Source: Porphyromonadaceae bacterium
Lineage (GTDB): Bacteria; Bacteroidota; Bacteroidia; Bacteroidales; Dysgonomonadaceae
NCBI GenBank assembly: GCA_022840285.1
Contig: JALHIE010000016.1
Span: 1-63,346, forward strand
Reading direction: 5' to 3'
Length of the DNA stretch: 63,346 nt
In this document: positions 28,578-38,688 of the stretch, one piece after another
How positions within the stretch are numbered: the stretch's first letter is position 1
Layout: each line of letters starts with the position of its first letter
Translations under genes and position numbers: made by a program
The notes under the pieces: generated by a model
Seen by the model: the letters and a program-made list of their open reading frames with translations, nothing else
The model's database searches: none
Told to the model about the DNA's origin: nothing

Positions 28578-30116
28578 ATGAAAAATAGAATAAAAAAATC
28601 AATGGCTGTTTGCGTTATAGGATTATTGGCTTTAACGCAAATCGGTTGCAGCGACCTGTTGGATCAGGAGCCGCAGGGGAAATGGGTTGACGGGGATAAT
28701 CCCGGAGGATCCTTTCAAACGGACGTGTTTTCGTTGTACGCCCGCATGAAAGGATGGGGAGTAACCGGTGGCATACCTGCATTCGCCGTACACAGCATTC
28801 GCAGTGAGGACGTGGAAAAGGGAAGCACGCTTTCCGACGGTTCCGACGTGGCCTCCATGTACGATAATTTTAACTACAACGCTTCGGACGGTAATTTAGC
28901 CAGTTATTACTCGAGCAACTACGCCCTCATCCACACGGCGAACACTGTTTTGGCAAACATCAAGGAGGCGGAAGAGAGCGGCATCCAGTTGACTGAAATC
29001 GATCTGGCCTGCAGAGGCGAGGCCTACTTCTTCCGGGCATTCCTCTATTTTAATTTGGTAAGGGCATACGGGCAGGTTCCGTTGATCAATTTCAAGATCA
29101 AGGATGCCGCTGAAACGAATATCCCCAAATCGACGGAAGCGGAGATATACGCTCAGATAGATGCCGATCTAACCGAAGCGGAAAGCCTGCTGCCGGAACA
29201 GTGGGAATCGAAATACCTGGGACGTGTCACATGGGGGGCAGCCCGTGCCCTGCACGCTAAAACTCATATGCAACGAAACGATTGGACCAACATGCTCCAG
29301 GCCTCATCCGATGTTATCCAATCGGGCCTGTACGACTTGAACACGCCTTTCGACAAAATATTCCGGGAAAGCGGTGAAAATTCAAGCGAATCCATTTTTG
29401 AGCTGCAATGCACTGCTACTGCAGCACTACCGGGAAGTACCGATATCGGAAGCCAGTACGCACAGGTACAAGGCGTGAGGGGTGCCGGGATGTGGGACCT
29501 GGGTTGGGGATGGAATTGTCCTACTCCCAACCTGGCTAGCGCCTTTGAGGCCGGAGATCCGAGAAAAGACGAAACCTTGCTCTATTTCCTCAAGCCTGGA
29601 GAAGACCCTAACTCCATTCAGGCCAATAAGCCTTACGGTGAAAAGCCGGTAGCTCAGGAAGTGATGAACCGCTATTACAATAAAAAAGTATATACCGATC
29701 CGGCTAAACGCACGCAGTTCAACCGGTTTGGCTATTGGATGAACATTCGCATGATCCGCGTGTCGGAAATGTATCTGATTGCTGCGGAAGCGTCCAATGA
29801 GCTCGGTCAGACCGGCGATGCCATGGAGTACCTGGAAATGGTTCGGGCTCGTGCCCGCGGCGGAAACGCAGCTATTTTACCCAAGGTTACCACGATGAAC
29901 CAGGCAGAAATGCGCAATGCGATACGCCACGAGAGAAGGGTGGAGCTGGCCATGGAATGGGACCGTTTCTATGATCTTGTCCGCTGGGGTATTGCCAGGG
30001 AGGTACTGCATGCTGCAGGGAAGACGAATTATCAGGATAAGCACGCTCTGTTGCCTTTGCCACAGGCAGAAGTGGATAAGTCAAACGGCGTGTTGGTACA
30101 AAATCCAAATTATTAA
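28578..30116 (+). CDS. SusD/RagB-type glycan-binding lipoprotein
   Basis: The 512-residue protein has a lipoprotein signal with C24 (TQIGC), and SusD-family blocks: EAYFFRAFLYFNLVRAYGQVP (about 150-170), a TPR-like central part, and the C-terminal NAIRHERRVELAMEWDRFYDLVRWG and LLPLPQAEVD segments. It would form the lid of the SusC transporter at the cell surface. It is complete and is followed by a LamG lipoprotein after 23 bases. Confidence 0.94.
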   Translation: MKNRIKKSMAVCVIGLLALTQIGCSDLLDQEPQGKWVDGDNPGGSFQTDVFSLYARMKGWGVTGGIPAFAVHSIRSEDVEKGSTLSDGSDVASMYDNFNYNASDGNLASYYSSNYALIHTANTVLANIKEAEESGIQLTEIDLACRGEAYFFRAFLYFNLVRAYGQVPLINFKIKDAAETNIPKSTEAEIYAQIDADLTEAESLLPEQWESKYLGRVTWGAARALHAKTHMQRNDWTNMLQASSDVIQSGLYDLNTPFDKIFRESGENSSESIFELQCTATAALPGSTDIGSQYAQVQGVRGAGMWDLGWGWNCPTPNLASAFEAGDPRKDETLLYFLKPGEDPNSIQANKPYGEKPVAQEVMNRYYNKKVYTDPAKRTQFNRFGYWMNIRMIRVSEMYLIAAEASNELGQTGDAMEYLEMVRARARGGNAAILPKVTTMNQAEMRNAIRHERRVELAMEWDRFYDLVRWGIAREVLHAAGKTNYQDKHALLPLPQAEVDKSNGVLVQNPNY

Positions 30117-30139
30117 CCGAAAAATAATAGCTCAGGATT

Positions 30140-30952
30140 ATGAATAAAAGAACATTCATCTATCAACTTGTATTGATAACCGTTTTAGGATTGGCGATCT
30201 CTTCCTGTTTCCAGGACCTGGGGCAAAATCCACCGTTCGACTATCCGGAGGAGCCTCCGAAACCGCCCATCAGTGAAGACGGGCAACTATTTTACATGGC
30301 ATTCAACGACAGTTATAAGGATACAAAAAGTAACAAAGACGCTACCATAACAGGAAATCCCGGATTTGCGGGAGGAAAGGTTGAAAAAGCCTATGCCGGA
30401 GCCAAAGACAGCTACCTCACCTTTAAGTTGTCCGATATGCCGGCAGCCCTGGGATCCGCTGTAACGGTCGGATTCTGGTATAAAGTAAATGCCAGTCCCG
30501 ACAGAGCAGGCATCATCGTGATCGGCCCGGTATCGGAAGGAGCACCTGCAAATGCACAGAACAACAGGACATCGGGTTTCCGGATATTTCGTGAAAATGC
30601 AGGAGGAAAACAACGGATCAAAGCGAATGTGGGCAACGGTACGGCAGACAGCTGGCTTGACGGAGGGGATAAAGCCGACATCGATCCCGCCATCTCCCCG
30701 TGGAAATACCTTGCATTGGTATTGACTGAGGGAAAAGCGTTTTTCTATATCGACGGGGAAGAAGTAGCCTCATCCGATTTATCGAAGATAAGCTGGGCCG
30801 GATGCGATATAATGTCCATCGGATCGGGAGAACCCCGTTTTAACGAATGGGGACACCTGTCGGACAACAGCTTGATCGATGAGTTGCGGATATACAACAA
30901 GGCGTTGACTGCATCGCAGATAAAGGAAATTGTGAATCACGATACGGAATAG
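30140..30952 (+). CDS. LamG-like surface lipoprotein
   Basis: The 270-residue protein has a lipoprotein signal (C23 in AISSC), a short proline-rich linker (YPEEPPKPPISEDG) and a concanavalin/LamG-like domain (about 50-265), with the typical TVGFWYKV strand near 115 and the closing LIDELRIYNKALTASQIKEI. Such lipoproteins in the position after SusD act as surface glycan-binding proteins. The binding target is inferred from the two neighbouring hydrolases. The GH144 gene begins 2 bases after its stop. Confidence 0.8.
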   Translation: MNKRTFIYQLVLITVLGLAISSCFQDLGQNPPFDYPEEPPKPPISEDGQLFYMAFNDSYKDTKSNKDATITGNPGFAGGKVEKAYAGAKDSYLTFKLSDMPAALGSAVTVGFWYKVNASPDRAGIIVIGPVSEGAPANAQNNRTSGFRIFRENAGGKQRIKANVGNGTADSWLDGGDKADIDPAISPWKYLALVLTEGKAFFYIDGEEVASSDLSKISWAGCDIMSIGSGEPRFNEWGHLSDNSLIDELRIYNKALTASQIKEIVNHDTE

Positions 30953-30954
30953 TC

Positions 30955-32273
30955 ATGATCAGAATATTTTTATCCGTTATCACCGCACTCGTCCTCTTAC
31001 CGGGATGTTCAGACAGGAAGAACGACCAAAACGAACCTCCCAAACCGGAAACACGCCCGCTCACTTTCGCTTCCGATGAGGCGTTCCTCGACTTTATCCA
31101 GCAAACACACCTCAACTATATGTGGGAGGGGGCGGAAAAGACTTCAGGATTGGCTCCGGAACGGGTGCATATCGATGGAAATTATCCCGAAGACGATGCC
31201 GATGTAATTACCACCGGGGGCAGCGGTTTTGGAATTGCCGGACTTGTCGTCGGGATTGAACGGGGATTTATTCCGCGTACCGATGGCGTAGCACGGTTAC
31301 ACCGAATTGCCGATTACCTGGCAAAAGCCGACCGGTTCCACGGCGTATGGTCCCATTGGATCCATGGTCCAACCGGCAAAGTGAAGCCGTTTGGACAAAA
31401 AGACAACGGCGGTGACCTAGTGGAAAGCGCTTTCCTGATGCAAGGATTGCTATGCGTCCGGGAGTATTTTAAGGATGGGAATGAGAATGAGAAGCAACTG
31501 GCCGCCAAAATCGACGGACTTTGGCGGGAGATGGAATGGGACTGGTACCTCAACGGCAAAGATGTATTATACTGGCACTGGAGTCCCGAATACGGATGGG
31601 AAATGAATTTTCCGCTGGAGGGTTACAACGAGTGCCTCATTACCTATATTCTGGCCGCATCCTCACCCACACACCCGATCCCCGCTTCGGCCTATCACAA
31701 CGGCTGGGCCCGTGGTGGAGCTATCCGGAGCAGTGCCGTGGCCTACGGGTTGCCACTTATTCTAAAACACAACGGTGCTGAAGAGTACGGCGGCCCTCTA
31801 TTCTGGGCACATTATTCGTATATTGGACTGAATCCTGAAGGATTAAAAGATCAATACGCCGACTACTGGGAGGTTAATAAAAACCAGGCACGTATCAATT
31901 ATAACTATTGCAAACAAAATCCCAAAGGGTTCAAAGGATACGGAGAGAATTGCTGGGGACTGACCGCCAGCTATTCAGTGAACGGATACTCGGCGCACAT
32001 GCCTGTAAAGAATGATTTGGGCGTCATAACACCAACGGCGGCTTTATCCAGTTTTCCTTATACAGTATCTGGGGAAAATACGGATTTTACGACGCGTTTA
32101 GCATCCAGGACAATTGGTATCCACAGCGGTACCTGGCCATCGACCAACTGACCATCGCCCCGATGATTGAGAACTACCGCAGCGGACTGCTGTGGAACCT
32201 CTTCATGGGTGCCTCGGAGATACAGAGGGGCCTTCGAAACCTGGGATTTGAAATTCAGAAACAAGACAAATGA
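30955..32273 (+). pseudogene. GH144-type endo-beta-1,2-glucanase lipoprotein, frameshifted near its end
   Basis: The protein has a lipoprotein signal (C18 in LLPGC) and a glucoamylase-like alpha-toroid body of the GH144 family (HLNYMWEGAE, TTGGSGFGIAG, SPEYGWEMNFPLEGYNECLI, GYSAHMPVKNDLGVITPTAAL). GH144 enzymes cleave beta-1,2-glucan internally. Near 32061-32069 the first frame stops matching after LSSFPYT and a second frame resumes at WGKYGFYDAFS, continuing through NWYPQRYLAIDQ and PMIENYRSGLLW to 32273. About 20 residues normally present between these blocks are missing. Taken as is, the first frame ends at 32151 and the enzyme would lose its C-terminal helices. Confidence 0.85.
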
Positions 32274-34603
32274 CATCTATGAAAGGAGAGATCATAAAGA
32301 TAAGCGTTATTTCCATGGCATGTATGTTGGCGGTGATTCTGTTCGCATCCTGCGAATCTCCCTCAGTCGGCAGGTGGACGAGTTACAGCGGTGACAGGGA
32401 CGTGGAAAGAAGAGTCGATTCGGTTCTGGCCCTGATGACCCTCGAGGAGAAGATCGGACAAATGACACAGTTCTCCGCCAACTGGTCCATCACCGGCCCG
32501 GTCATGTCTGACGACTTCAAGCCTTACCTCGAAAAAGGACTTGTAGGCAGCATTTTCAATGCCACATCGGTAGAAGGTGTACGAAAAATGCAGGAAGTTG
32601 CCGTTGAAAAAACTCGGTTAGGTATCCCTATCCTTTTCGGACAGGATGTGATCCACGGATACAAGACCATCTTTCCCATTCCGCTGGCGGAAGCCTGTTC
32701 CTGGGATCTGGAAATGATGCGCAGAACCGCAGAAATAGCAGCTATTGAAGCAGCTTCGGACGGAATCAACTGGACCTTTGCCCCGATGGTAGATATAGCC
32801 CGTGATGCGCGCTGGGGGCGGGTAATGGAAGGTGCCGGTGAAGATCCCTACCTGGGCAGCAGAATCGCCGAAGCACGCGTCATCGGATTTCAGGGGGGAG
32901 CGGACGGCAAAGCATTGGGAGAGCTACACACCCTGCTGGCCACAGGAAAACACCTGGCGGCTTACGGCGCTGCCGAGTCGGGCAGGGATTACAACACCGC
33001 CGAGCTTTCGGAACACACCCTGAGAAACGTCTACCTCCCACCCTATGAAGCGGCAGCAAAGGCGGGGGTAGGCACCTTTATGGCCTCTTTCAATGAGACC
33101 AACGGTGTGCCGGCTACGGCAGACAGGTGGCTGATGACCGACATACTACGCGGTGAGTGGGGCTTCACCGGTTTTGTGGTAAGCGACTACACAGGTATCA
33201 ATGAGCTGGTGCCGCACGGAATTGCCGAAGATGAGAAGCATGCTGCGGAACTGGCTGTCAACGCCGGCATCGATATGGACATGACCGGCGCCACTTTCAT
33301 CAAGTATCTCAAAAAATCGGTGGAGGAGGGGAAAGTATCGGAAGAAACGATCGATAACGCGACGAGGCGCATCCTCGAGATGAAGTTTCTGCTGGGATTG
33401 TTCGATGATCCCTACCGCTATCTTGATGAAGAACGGGCTAAACAAAACACCATGACGCCGGAGTTCATGAAAACAGCACGAAAAGCCGTTGCCGCTTCGG
33501 TAGTACTACTGAAGAACGACAACCGGCTACTGCCCATCACAAAAGAGAGCGGAAAGACGGTTGCACTGATTGGTCCACTGATGAACGACTCCATCAACCT
33601 GAACGGTGAGTGGGCCGGCCTGGGAGACCGCAAAAAGAGTGTACCTATACTGGAAGGGATCTCCGAGAAGTACAAAGAGAGTGCGGTAAAGCTTCTCTAT
33701 GCGGAAGGATCCTCCATCACCGAAACTACTCCCGGTAAGATTGCCGAAGCGGTGGCCGCAGCGCGTAGGGCCGACGTGGTGATCGCTGCTATGGGAGAAG
33801 ATTTCAACTGGTCGGGTGAGGCTGCTGTTCGCACCGACATCCGCCTACCGGAGCCACAGCGTGAACTGCTGAAAGCGTTGAAAGCAACCGGAAAACCTAT
33901 TGTGTTGGTAATCTTGAGTGGACGCCCCCTCGATCTTTCCTGGGAAGATGAAAATATGGACGCCATTCTCCAGGCATGGTTCCCGGGGACGCAAACCGGA
34001 CACGGCGTAGCCGATGTAATAGCCGGAGACTACAATCCTTCGGCAAGGCTGGTGATGTCGTTTCCCCGGAACGTGGGCCAGATTCCCATCTATTACAATC
34101 AAAAAAATACAGGACGCCCCGTGGACCTTTCAAACGAAGCGACTGATTACAAGTCGAACTACCTCGACAACTCCATCACTCCCCTCTATCCCTTTGGATA
34201 CGGATTGAGCTACACCACATTTTCCATCAGCAGCGTAAGTGCGGACAAATCATCGATAAGAACAACCGGTGATAAGATGGTGGTCACGGCTAATGTCCAA
34301 AACACAGGTGACATTGAAGGAGAACTGGTGATACAGCTCTACGTGCGTGACCTGGTAGGCAGTGTCACCCGCCCCGTGAAAGAGTTGAAAGGTTTTCAAA
34401 AGATAGCCCTTAATGCCGGTGAAAACAAACAAGTCAGCTTTGAACTGAGATCCGAAGACTTGGCTTTCTACGGTATCGACGGAAAGAAAAGGACGGAGCC
34501 GGGCAATTTTATGCTGTGGGTAGCACAAAGTTCAGCAGACAATAGCCACAAAATCAGTTTTTCTGCAGACACCCCTAGTAACAAGAGTCAACAGGTTGAG
34601 TAG
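32270..34603 (+). CDS. bglX: GH3 beta-glucosidase lipoprotein
   Basis: The 777-residue protein has a lipoprotein signal (C28 in LFASC), the GH3 (alpha/beta)8 domain with nucleophile D306 in FVVSDYTG, the (alpha/beta)6 domain with likely acid/base E517 in WSGEAAV, and a C-terminal fibronectin type III-like domain (about 660-760). The ATG overlaps the GH144 stop (ATGA). GH3 enzymes beside GH144 glucanases are known to release glucose from sophorooligosaccharides, which is the predicted role here; related BglX proteins cleave other beta-linkages. Confidence 0.93.
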   Translation: MTSMKGEIIKISVISMACMLAVILFASCESPSVGRWTSYSGDRDVERRVDSVLALMTLEEKIGQMTQFSANWSITGPVMSDDFKPYLEKGLVGSIFNATSVEGVRKMQEVAVEKTRLGIPILFGQDVIHGYKTIFPIPLAEACSWDLEMMRRTAEIAAIEAASDGINWTFAPMVDIARDARWGRVMEGAGEDPYLGSRIAEARVIGFQGGADGKALGELHTLLATGKHLAAYGAAESGRDYNTAELSEHTLRNVYLPPYEAAAKAGVGTFMASFNETNGVPATADRWLMTDILRGEWGFTGFVVSDYTGINELVPHGIAEDEKHAAELAVNAGIDMDMTGATFIKYLKKSVEEGKVSEETIDNATRRILEMKFLLGLFDDPYRYLDEERAKQNTMTPEFMKTARKAVAASVVLLKNDNRLLPITKESGKTVALIGPLMNDSINLNGEWAGLGDRKKSVPILEGISEKYKESAVKLLYAEGSSITETTPGKIAEAVAAARRADVVIAAMGEDFNWSGEAAVRTDIRLPEPQRELLKALKATGKPIVLVILSGRPLDLSWEDENMDAILQAWFPGTQTGHGVADVIAGDYNPSARLVMSFPRNVGQIPIYYNQKNTGRPVDLSNEATDYKSNYLDNSITPLYPFGYGLSYTTFSISSVSADKSSIRTTGDKMVVTANVQNTGDIEGELVIQLYVRDLVGSVTRPVKELKGFQKIALNAGENKQVSFELRSEDLAFYGIDGKKRTEPGNFMLWVAQSSADNSHKISFSADTPSNKSQQVE

Positions 34604-34662
34604 TCTGCGTTAAATCGATATCATTTTAAAGAATCTTAAGATGTTCATGCGAATGAAATCAC

Positions 34663-34670
34663 TATTTTTG
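34663..34670 (+). promoter_or_regulatory. -7 promoter element for the men operon
   Basis: TATTTTTG lies 20 bases before the ATG of the thioesterase gene at 34691, the first gene of the menaquinone run. Confidence 0.45.
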
Positions 34671-34690
34671 TAGGCAACAAAGATTAAAGC

Positions 34691-35104
34691 ATGGACGACA
34701 AGACTCAACATCCGATAAATACTGCGTACCGGGGTACGCTCATGGAGACACTGGACATCACTTTCACACACCTGTCTCCCGGCCACACAGAAGCAGTGAT
34801 GCCGGTCGGGAAACGGGTGTGTCAACCGTTTGGCCTCCTCCACGGGGGTGCCTCGCTGGCCCTGGCGGAGTCGGTGGCCGGACAGGGATCGTTAATCCTT
34901 TGCGAGCCGGACGAGGTACCGGCAGGCGTACACGTCAGCGGCAACCATATCTCGCCGGCAAAGGAGGGAGATCAGGTGAAGGCTGTAGGTACACTCATTC
35001 ACAGGGGACGCTCCTCTCACATTTGGAACGTAGATATCTTCACTTCGGCAGGCAAACTGGTCTCAACTGTCCGCGTGGTGAACAGTATACTGAAGAGGCG
35101 ATGA
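34691..35104 (+). CDS. menI: Hotdog thioesterase, probable DHNA-CoA hydrolase
   Basis: The 137-residue protein is a PaaI/YdiI-type hotdog thioesterase. FGLLHGGASLALAES carries the conserved H51-G-G and the catalytic acid E60. Its place at the head of the men operon, with the menF ATG overlapping its stop (ATGA), indicates that it hydrolyses 1,4-dihydroxy-2-naphthoyl-CoA, the MenI step. Substrate is inferred from context. Confidence 0.82.
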   Translation: MDDKTQHPINTAYRGTLMETLDITFTHLSPGHTEAVMPVGKRVCQPFGLLHGGASLALAESVAGQGSLILCEPDEVPAGVHVSGNHISPAKEGDQVKAVGTLIHRGRSSHIWNVDIFTSAGKLVSTVRVVNSILKRR

Positions 35105-36174
35105 GCGGAGAAGAGAAGCACCTGACCCTGGATGCACTGATTGAACGGGATGCCTGCTTTGCAATATACCGGCTGCCTGGTGAACAGGCGCCCCGCTTTG
35201 CGATGCAGACCGATAAAAATCCGTTGTTGTTGAACGACATCGGAGGACTGAACGGACAACACGGATTTGTCATCGCACCTTTCCGGATAACAGCCTCTTC
35301 TCCACTCATCCTCATCCGTCCCGATTGTACGGATCTGCACAAGGTGGAAATCAACTTAATGGACAAAAAGCGGGACAAAGCAGAGGCGGAGTTAGGGAAG
35401 AAAAGTAAAAAATCCGACTATAGCCTACTTTTTCAGCGTTTCCACAAACCGCTTCTCAACAATGAGATAGAGAAACTGGTACTGTCAAGGAGCCGGACAA
35501 TGGAGCGGGAAGAGGCCTTTTCTCCTGGACGAACTTTTTTCAGGGCGGCAGAAAAGTATCCTCACTCTTTTGTATACCTGCTCCACACGCGCGAAAGCGG
35601 CACCTGGCTGGGAAGCACACCGGAGATTCTCCTGGCCGGCTCACGCGACGGCTGGCAAACCGTAGCCCTGGCAGGTACACGATATCCCAATTCAGGAAAT
35701 GTATCGTGGGACGACAAAAACCTCCGTGAACAGCACCTGGTCACGTCCTACATCTTGAAACAACTGACATCCTTTCAACTGGCTCCGGAAATAAACGGTC
35801 CATTTACCATCAAAGCGGGTGCCCTGGCCCACCTGAGGACCGACTTCAGCTTCTCGCTTCCTGACAAGCCGGAGATAGGCACGCTATTAAAGGCGCTTCA
35901 CCCCACTCCAGCGGTATCCGGACTTCCCAAAGAAAAAGCCTTTCAGTTCATCGCTGATCACGAGGGATACGACCGGCGATATTACACCGGATTTCTGGGC
36001 ATGCTGGATTCGTCGGCAGAGACAACCTTGTACGTCAACCTCCGGTGTATGCATATCGGAATAAACAGGCTCACGTTGTATGCCGGCAGCGGACTGCTTG
36101 CCTCCTCCACGTGCAAAGAGGAGTGGAAAGAAACAGAACAGAAGCTCAAAACAATGGCAAGCATCGTTAAATAA
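35101..36174 (+). CDS. menF: Isochorismate synthase
   Basis: The enzyme converts chorismate to isochorismate, the first committed step of menaquinone synthesis. The start at ATG 35101, overlapping the upstream stop, gives 357 residues; an open frame further upstream lies inside the thioesterase gene. The chorismate-binding fold is visible as LVLSRSRT, WLGSTPEILLAG, ALAGTRYP, HLRTDFSFSL, LHPTPAVSGLPK and LYAGSGLL. The family's N-terminal part is short here, as in other Bacteroidales. menD follows after 7 bases. Confidence 0.9.
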   Translation: MSGEEKHLTLDALIERDACFAIYRLPGEQAPRFAMQTDKNPLLLNDIGGLNGQHGFVIAPFRITASSPLILIRPDCTDLHKVEINLMDKKRDKAEAELGKKSKKSDYSLLFQRFHKPLLNNEIEKLVLSRSRTMEREEAFSPGRTFFRAAEKYPHSFVYLLHTRESGTWLGSTPEILLAGSRDGWQTVALAGTRYPNSGNVSWDDKNLREQHLVTSYILKQLTSFQLAPEINGPFTIKAGALAHLRTDFSFSLPDKPEIGTLLKALHPTPAVSGLPKEKAFQFIADHEGYDRRYYTGFLGMLDSSAETTLYVNLRCMHIGINRLTLYAGSGLLASSTCKEEWKETEQKLKTMASIVK

Positions 36175-36181
36175 AAAAACA

Positions 36182-37858
36182 ATGTATTCAGATAAGAAGA
36201 GTGTATTACAGTTGCTGGCGCTGCTCAAGGCAAATGACATCACACATGTTGTACTTTCTCCCGGTTCCCGCAATGCACCGCTGATCCACTCCTTTGTGGC
36301 GGACGGCAGCTTCACCTGCTACAGTGTGGTAGATGAACGGAGCGCCGGTTTCTTTGCCCTGGGGGTTGCCATGGCCCGGCATCAACCGGTAGTGATATGC
36401 TGCACATCCGGCTCGGCAGCGCTCAACCTGGGCCCGGCTGTGGCTGAAGCTTTCTATCAGCAGTTGCCGTTGTTGGTGATTACCGCCGACCGTCCGCAAG
36501 CATGGATCGGGCAGACGGATGGACAAACTATCCCCCAAATGGGAATGTTCGGTCCGTTGGTACGCCTGTCGGTACACCTCCCGGAGGTTAAGGACGAGGA
36601 AGAGGAGTGGCACTGCAACCGGCTGATCAACGAAGCGATCCTGAGCCTCGGCAACGCTAGCATCTCCGGTCCGGTACACATCAATATTCCTCTTTCCGAG
36701 CCGCTCTTCTCTTTCAACACGAAACAGCTCCCGCAAGTGCGGGTAATTCGTCGGCCGGAGAAAGAGCACCATCTCCCGCGGGAAACGGAGGGGAAATATC
36801 TCAGCCGCTTTACCGGCTACTCGCGGAAAATGATCATCGTAGGACAGTTGCCTCCCGGTCACGGGTTGACACAACCCCTGCAAAGACTGGCTGAGGAACA
36901 GGGGGTAGTTTTGTTGGCCGACCGGCTCTCCAACATCCCCGCCGGGCAGATGGACCGCTATGACGTGCTGCTGCGCACCACCGATGCAGATAAGCTGAGG
37001 GACCTGACTCCCGAGCTAGTGATCACGCTGGGGGGACACCTCACCTCCAAGCGATTGAAACAGTTCATCCGCAAAGCGGAGATCAGAGAGCTCTGGCACA
37101 TCACCTTGTCGGAAGAGGTGAACGACACGTTCCAGCAGCTGACCGATATCATCCGTTGTAATCCGGCCACTTTCCTGGAACGGCTGGCAGCACTGCCGGC
37201 TGAAAAAACCGGGAACCGGTTCCGGAAAGCGTGGTTGAAAGCTGCTGCGGCCATCACCCCGCCGGAGACAACTTTTTCCGACCTCTACGTGACAGGCAGC
37301 TTCCTGCAGCAGCTTCCCGGGGGAGCAACCCTCCACCTGGCCAATAGCCATTCCATTTACCTGGCACAACTCTTCGACCTCCCTGCCGGGGTAGAGCTCT
37401 TTTGCAACCGGGGTACCAACGGCATCGAAGGCTCGCTCTCCACCGCCGTGGGTTATGCCTCCGCATCGGGGCGACTCACTTTCCTGCTGACGGGCGACAT
37501 GAGCTTCTTCTACGACATGAACGCCCTCTGGAACCGTCACCTTTCTCCCCGCCTGCGTATCCTGTTGAACAACAACGGCGGAGGCGGTATCTTCCACACC
37601 CTGCCGGGACTCGACCGGTCTGAAGCGCTGAATGATTTCGTGGCAGCGGCACACGACACGGAGGCCCGCACGTGGGCTGAACAGCAGGGTTTCCAATGTC
37701 TAAAGGCCCGCAATGCGGAGGAACTACAGCAACAATTGCCGTACTTCGTGAACCGGAAAGTGAACCGTCCTGTTCTATTGGAAGTGTTCACCTCGATGGA
37801 GGAGAGCCGAAAACAAATCGCATCCTATTATCAACAATTCAAAAACGACAAAGAATGA
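36182..37858 (+). CDS. menD: SEPHCHC synthase (MenD)
   Basis: This thiamine-diphosphate enzyme joins isochorismate and 2-oxoglutarate. The 558-residue product starts at ATG 36182. It has the N-terminal pyrimidine-binding domain (VLSPGSRNAPL; catalytic glutamate in VDERSAGFFALG) and the C-terminal cofactor motif beginning GDMSFFYDMNALWN and continuing to NNNGGGGIFH (about 440-470). It is complete, and its stop overlaps the menB ATG (ATGA). This part of the operon is noticeably GC-richer than its surroundings. Confidence 0.95.
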   Translation: MYSDKKSVLQLLALLKANDITHVVLSPGSRNAPLIHSFVADGSFTCYSVVDERSAGFFALGVAMARHQPVVICCTSGSAALNLGPAVAEAFYQQLPLLVITADRPQAWIGQTDGQTIPQMGMFGPLVRLSVHLPEVKDEEEEWHCNRLINEAILSLGNASISGPVHINIPLSEPLFSFNTKQLPQVRVIRRPEKEHHLPRETEGKYLSRFTGYSRKMIIVGQLPPGHGLTQPLQRLAEEQGVVLLADRLSNIPAGQMDRYDVLLRTTDADKLRDLTPELVITLGGHLTSKRLKQFIRKAEIRELWHITLSEEVNDTFQQLTDIIRCNPATFLERLAALPAEKTGNRFRKAWLKAAAAITPPETTFSDLYVTGSFLQQLPGGATLHLANSHSIYLAQLFDLPAGVELFCNRGTNGIEGSLSTAVGYASASGRLTFLLTGDMSFFYDMNALWNRHLSPRLRILLNNNGGGGIFHTLPGLDRSEALNDFVAAAHDTEARTWAEQQGFQCLKARNAEELQQQLPYFVNRKVNRPVLLEVFTSMEESRKQIASYYQQFKNDKE

Positions 37859-38676
37859 CACAAAGAGAATGGAATTCCATCAGGGAGTACGAAGATATCC
37901 TGTTTGATTTTTACAACGGTATTGCCCGGATTACCATCAACCGCCCACGTTATCGCAACGCCTTTACTCCCACCACTACCTCGGAGATGAGCGACGCCCT
38001 GCGTCTCTGCCGCGAGATGGAGGAGGTGAGCGTGGTAGTGCTCACCGGCGCCGGCGACAAAGCGTTCTGCTCGGGCGGCGACCAGAACGTCAAGGGCAAA
38101 GGGGGCTACATCGGTAAGGATGGCGTACCGCGCCTCAACGTGCTGGACGTACAGAAACAGATTCGCTCCATCCCCAAACCGGTGATAGCCATGGTGAACG
38201 GTTACGCCATCGGTGGGGGACACGTGTTACACGTAGTATGCGACCTGACCATCGCCTCCGAGAACGCCATCTTCGGACAGACGGGACCCCGCGTAGGCAG
38301 CTTCGATGCCGGTTTCGGCTCCTCTTACCTGGCCCGTATCGTGGGACAGAAGAAAGCCCGTGAGATCTGGTTCCTCTGCCGGCAGTATAACGCACAGGAG
38401 GCGCTCGATATGGGACTGGTCAACAAGGTAGTGCCTTTCGACCGGCTCGAAGACGAGGTGGTGGAGTGGGCCGAGACGATGATGCAACACAGCCCCCTGG
38501 CGTTGCGCATGATCAAGGCGGGACTCAACGCCGAGCTTGACGGACAGGCAGGCATCCAGGAGCTGGCGGGCGACGCCACCATGCTCTATTACCTCACCGA
38601 GGAGGCTCAGGAAGGCAAACATGCGTTCCTGGAGAAACGGAAGCCCGACTTCAAAAAGTTCCCCAAACTGCCCTAA
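37855..38676 (+). CDS. menB: 1,4-dihydroxy-2-naphthoyl-CoA synthase
   Basis: This crotonase-family enzyme closes the naphthoquinone ring of o-succinylbenzoyl-CoA. The 273-residue product starts at ATG 37855, overlapping the menD stop. It shows the oxyanion-hole segments CSGGDQNVKG (about 75-85) and NGYAIGGGHVL, then ENAIFGQTGPRVGSFDAG and the MenB-specific GSSYLARIVGQKKAREIW. The longer open frame from upstream lies inside menD. Confidence 0.96.
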   Translation: MTQREWNSIREYEDILFDFYNGIARITINRPRYRNAFTPTTTSEMSDALRLCREMEEVSVVVLTGAGDKAFCSGGDQNVKGKGGYIGKDGVPRLNVLDVQKQIRSIPKPVIAMVNGYAIGGGHVLHVVCDLTIASENAIFGQTGPRVGSFDAGFGSSYLARIVGQKKAREIWFLCRQYNAQEALDMGLVNKVVPFDRLEDEVVEWAETMMQHSPLALRMIKAGLNAELDGQAGIQELAGDATMLYYLTEEAQEGKHAFLEKRKPDFKKFPKLP

Positions 38677-38688
38677 CCCATAAACAAC

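Noticed and set aside
36206..37696. Two minus-strand open frames of about 225 codons opposite menD
   Set aside because: They are antisense to a conserved enzyme in a GC-rich stretch where stop codons are rare; the translations show no recognisable family.
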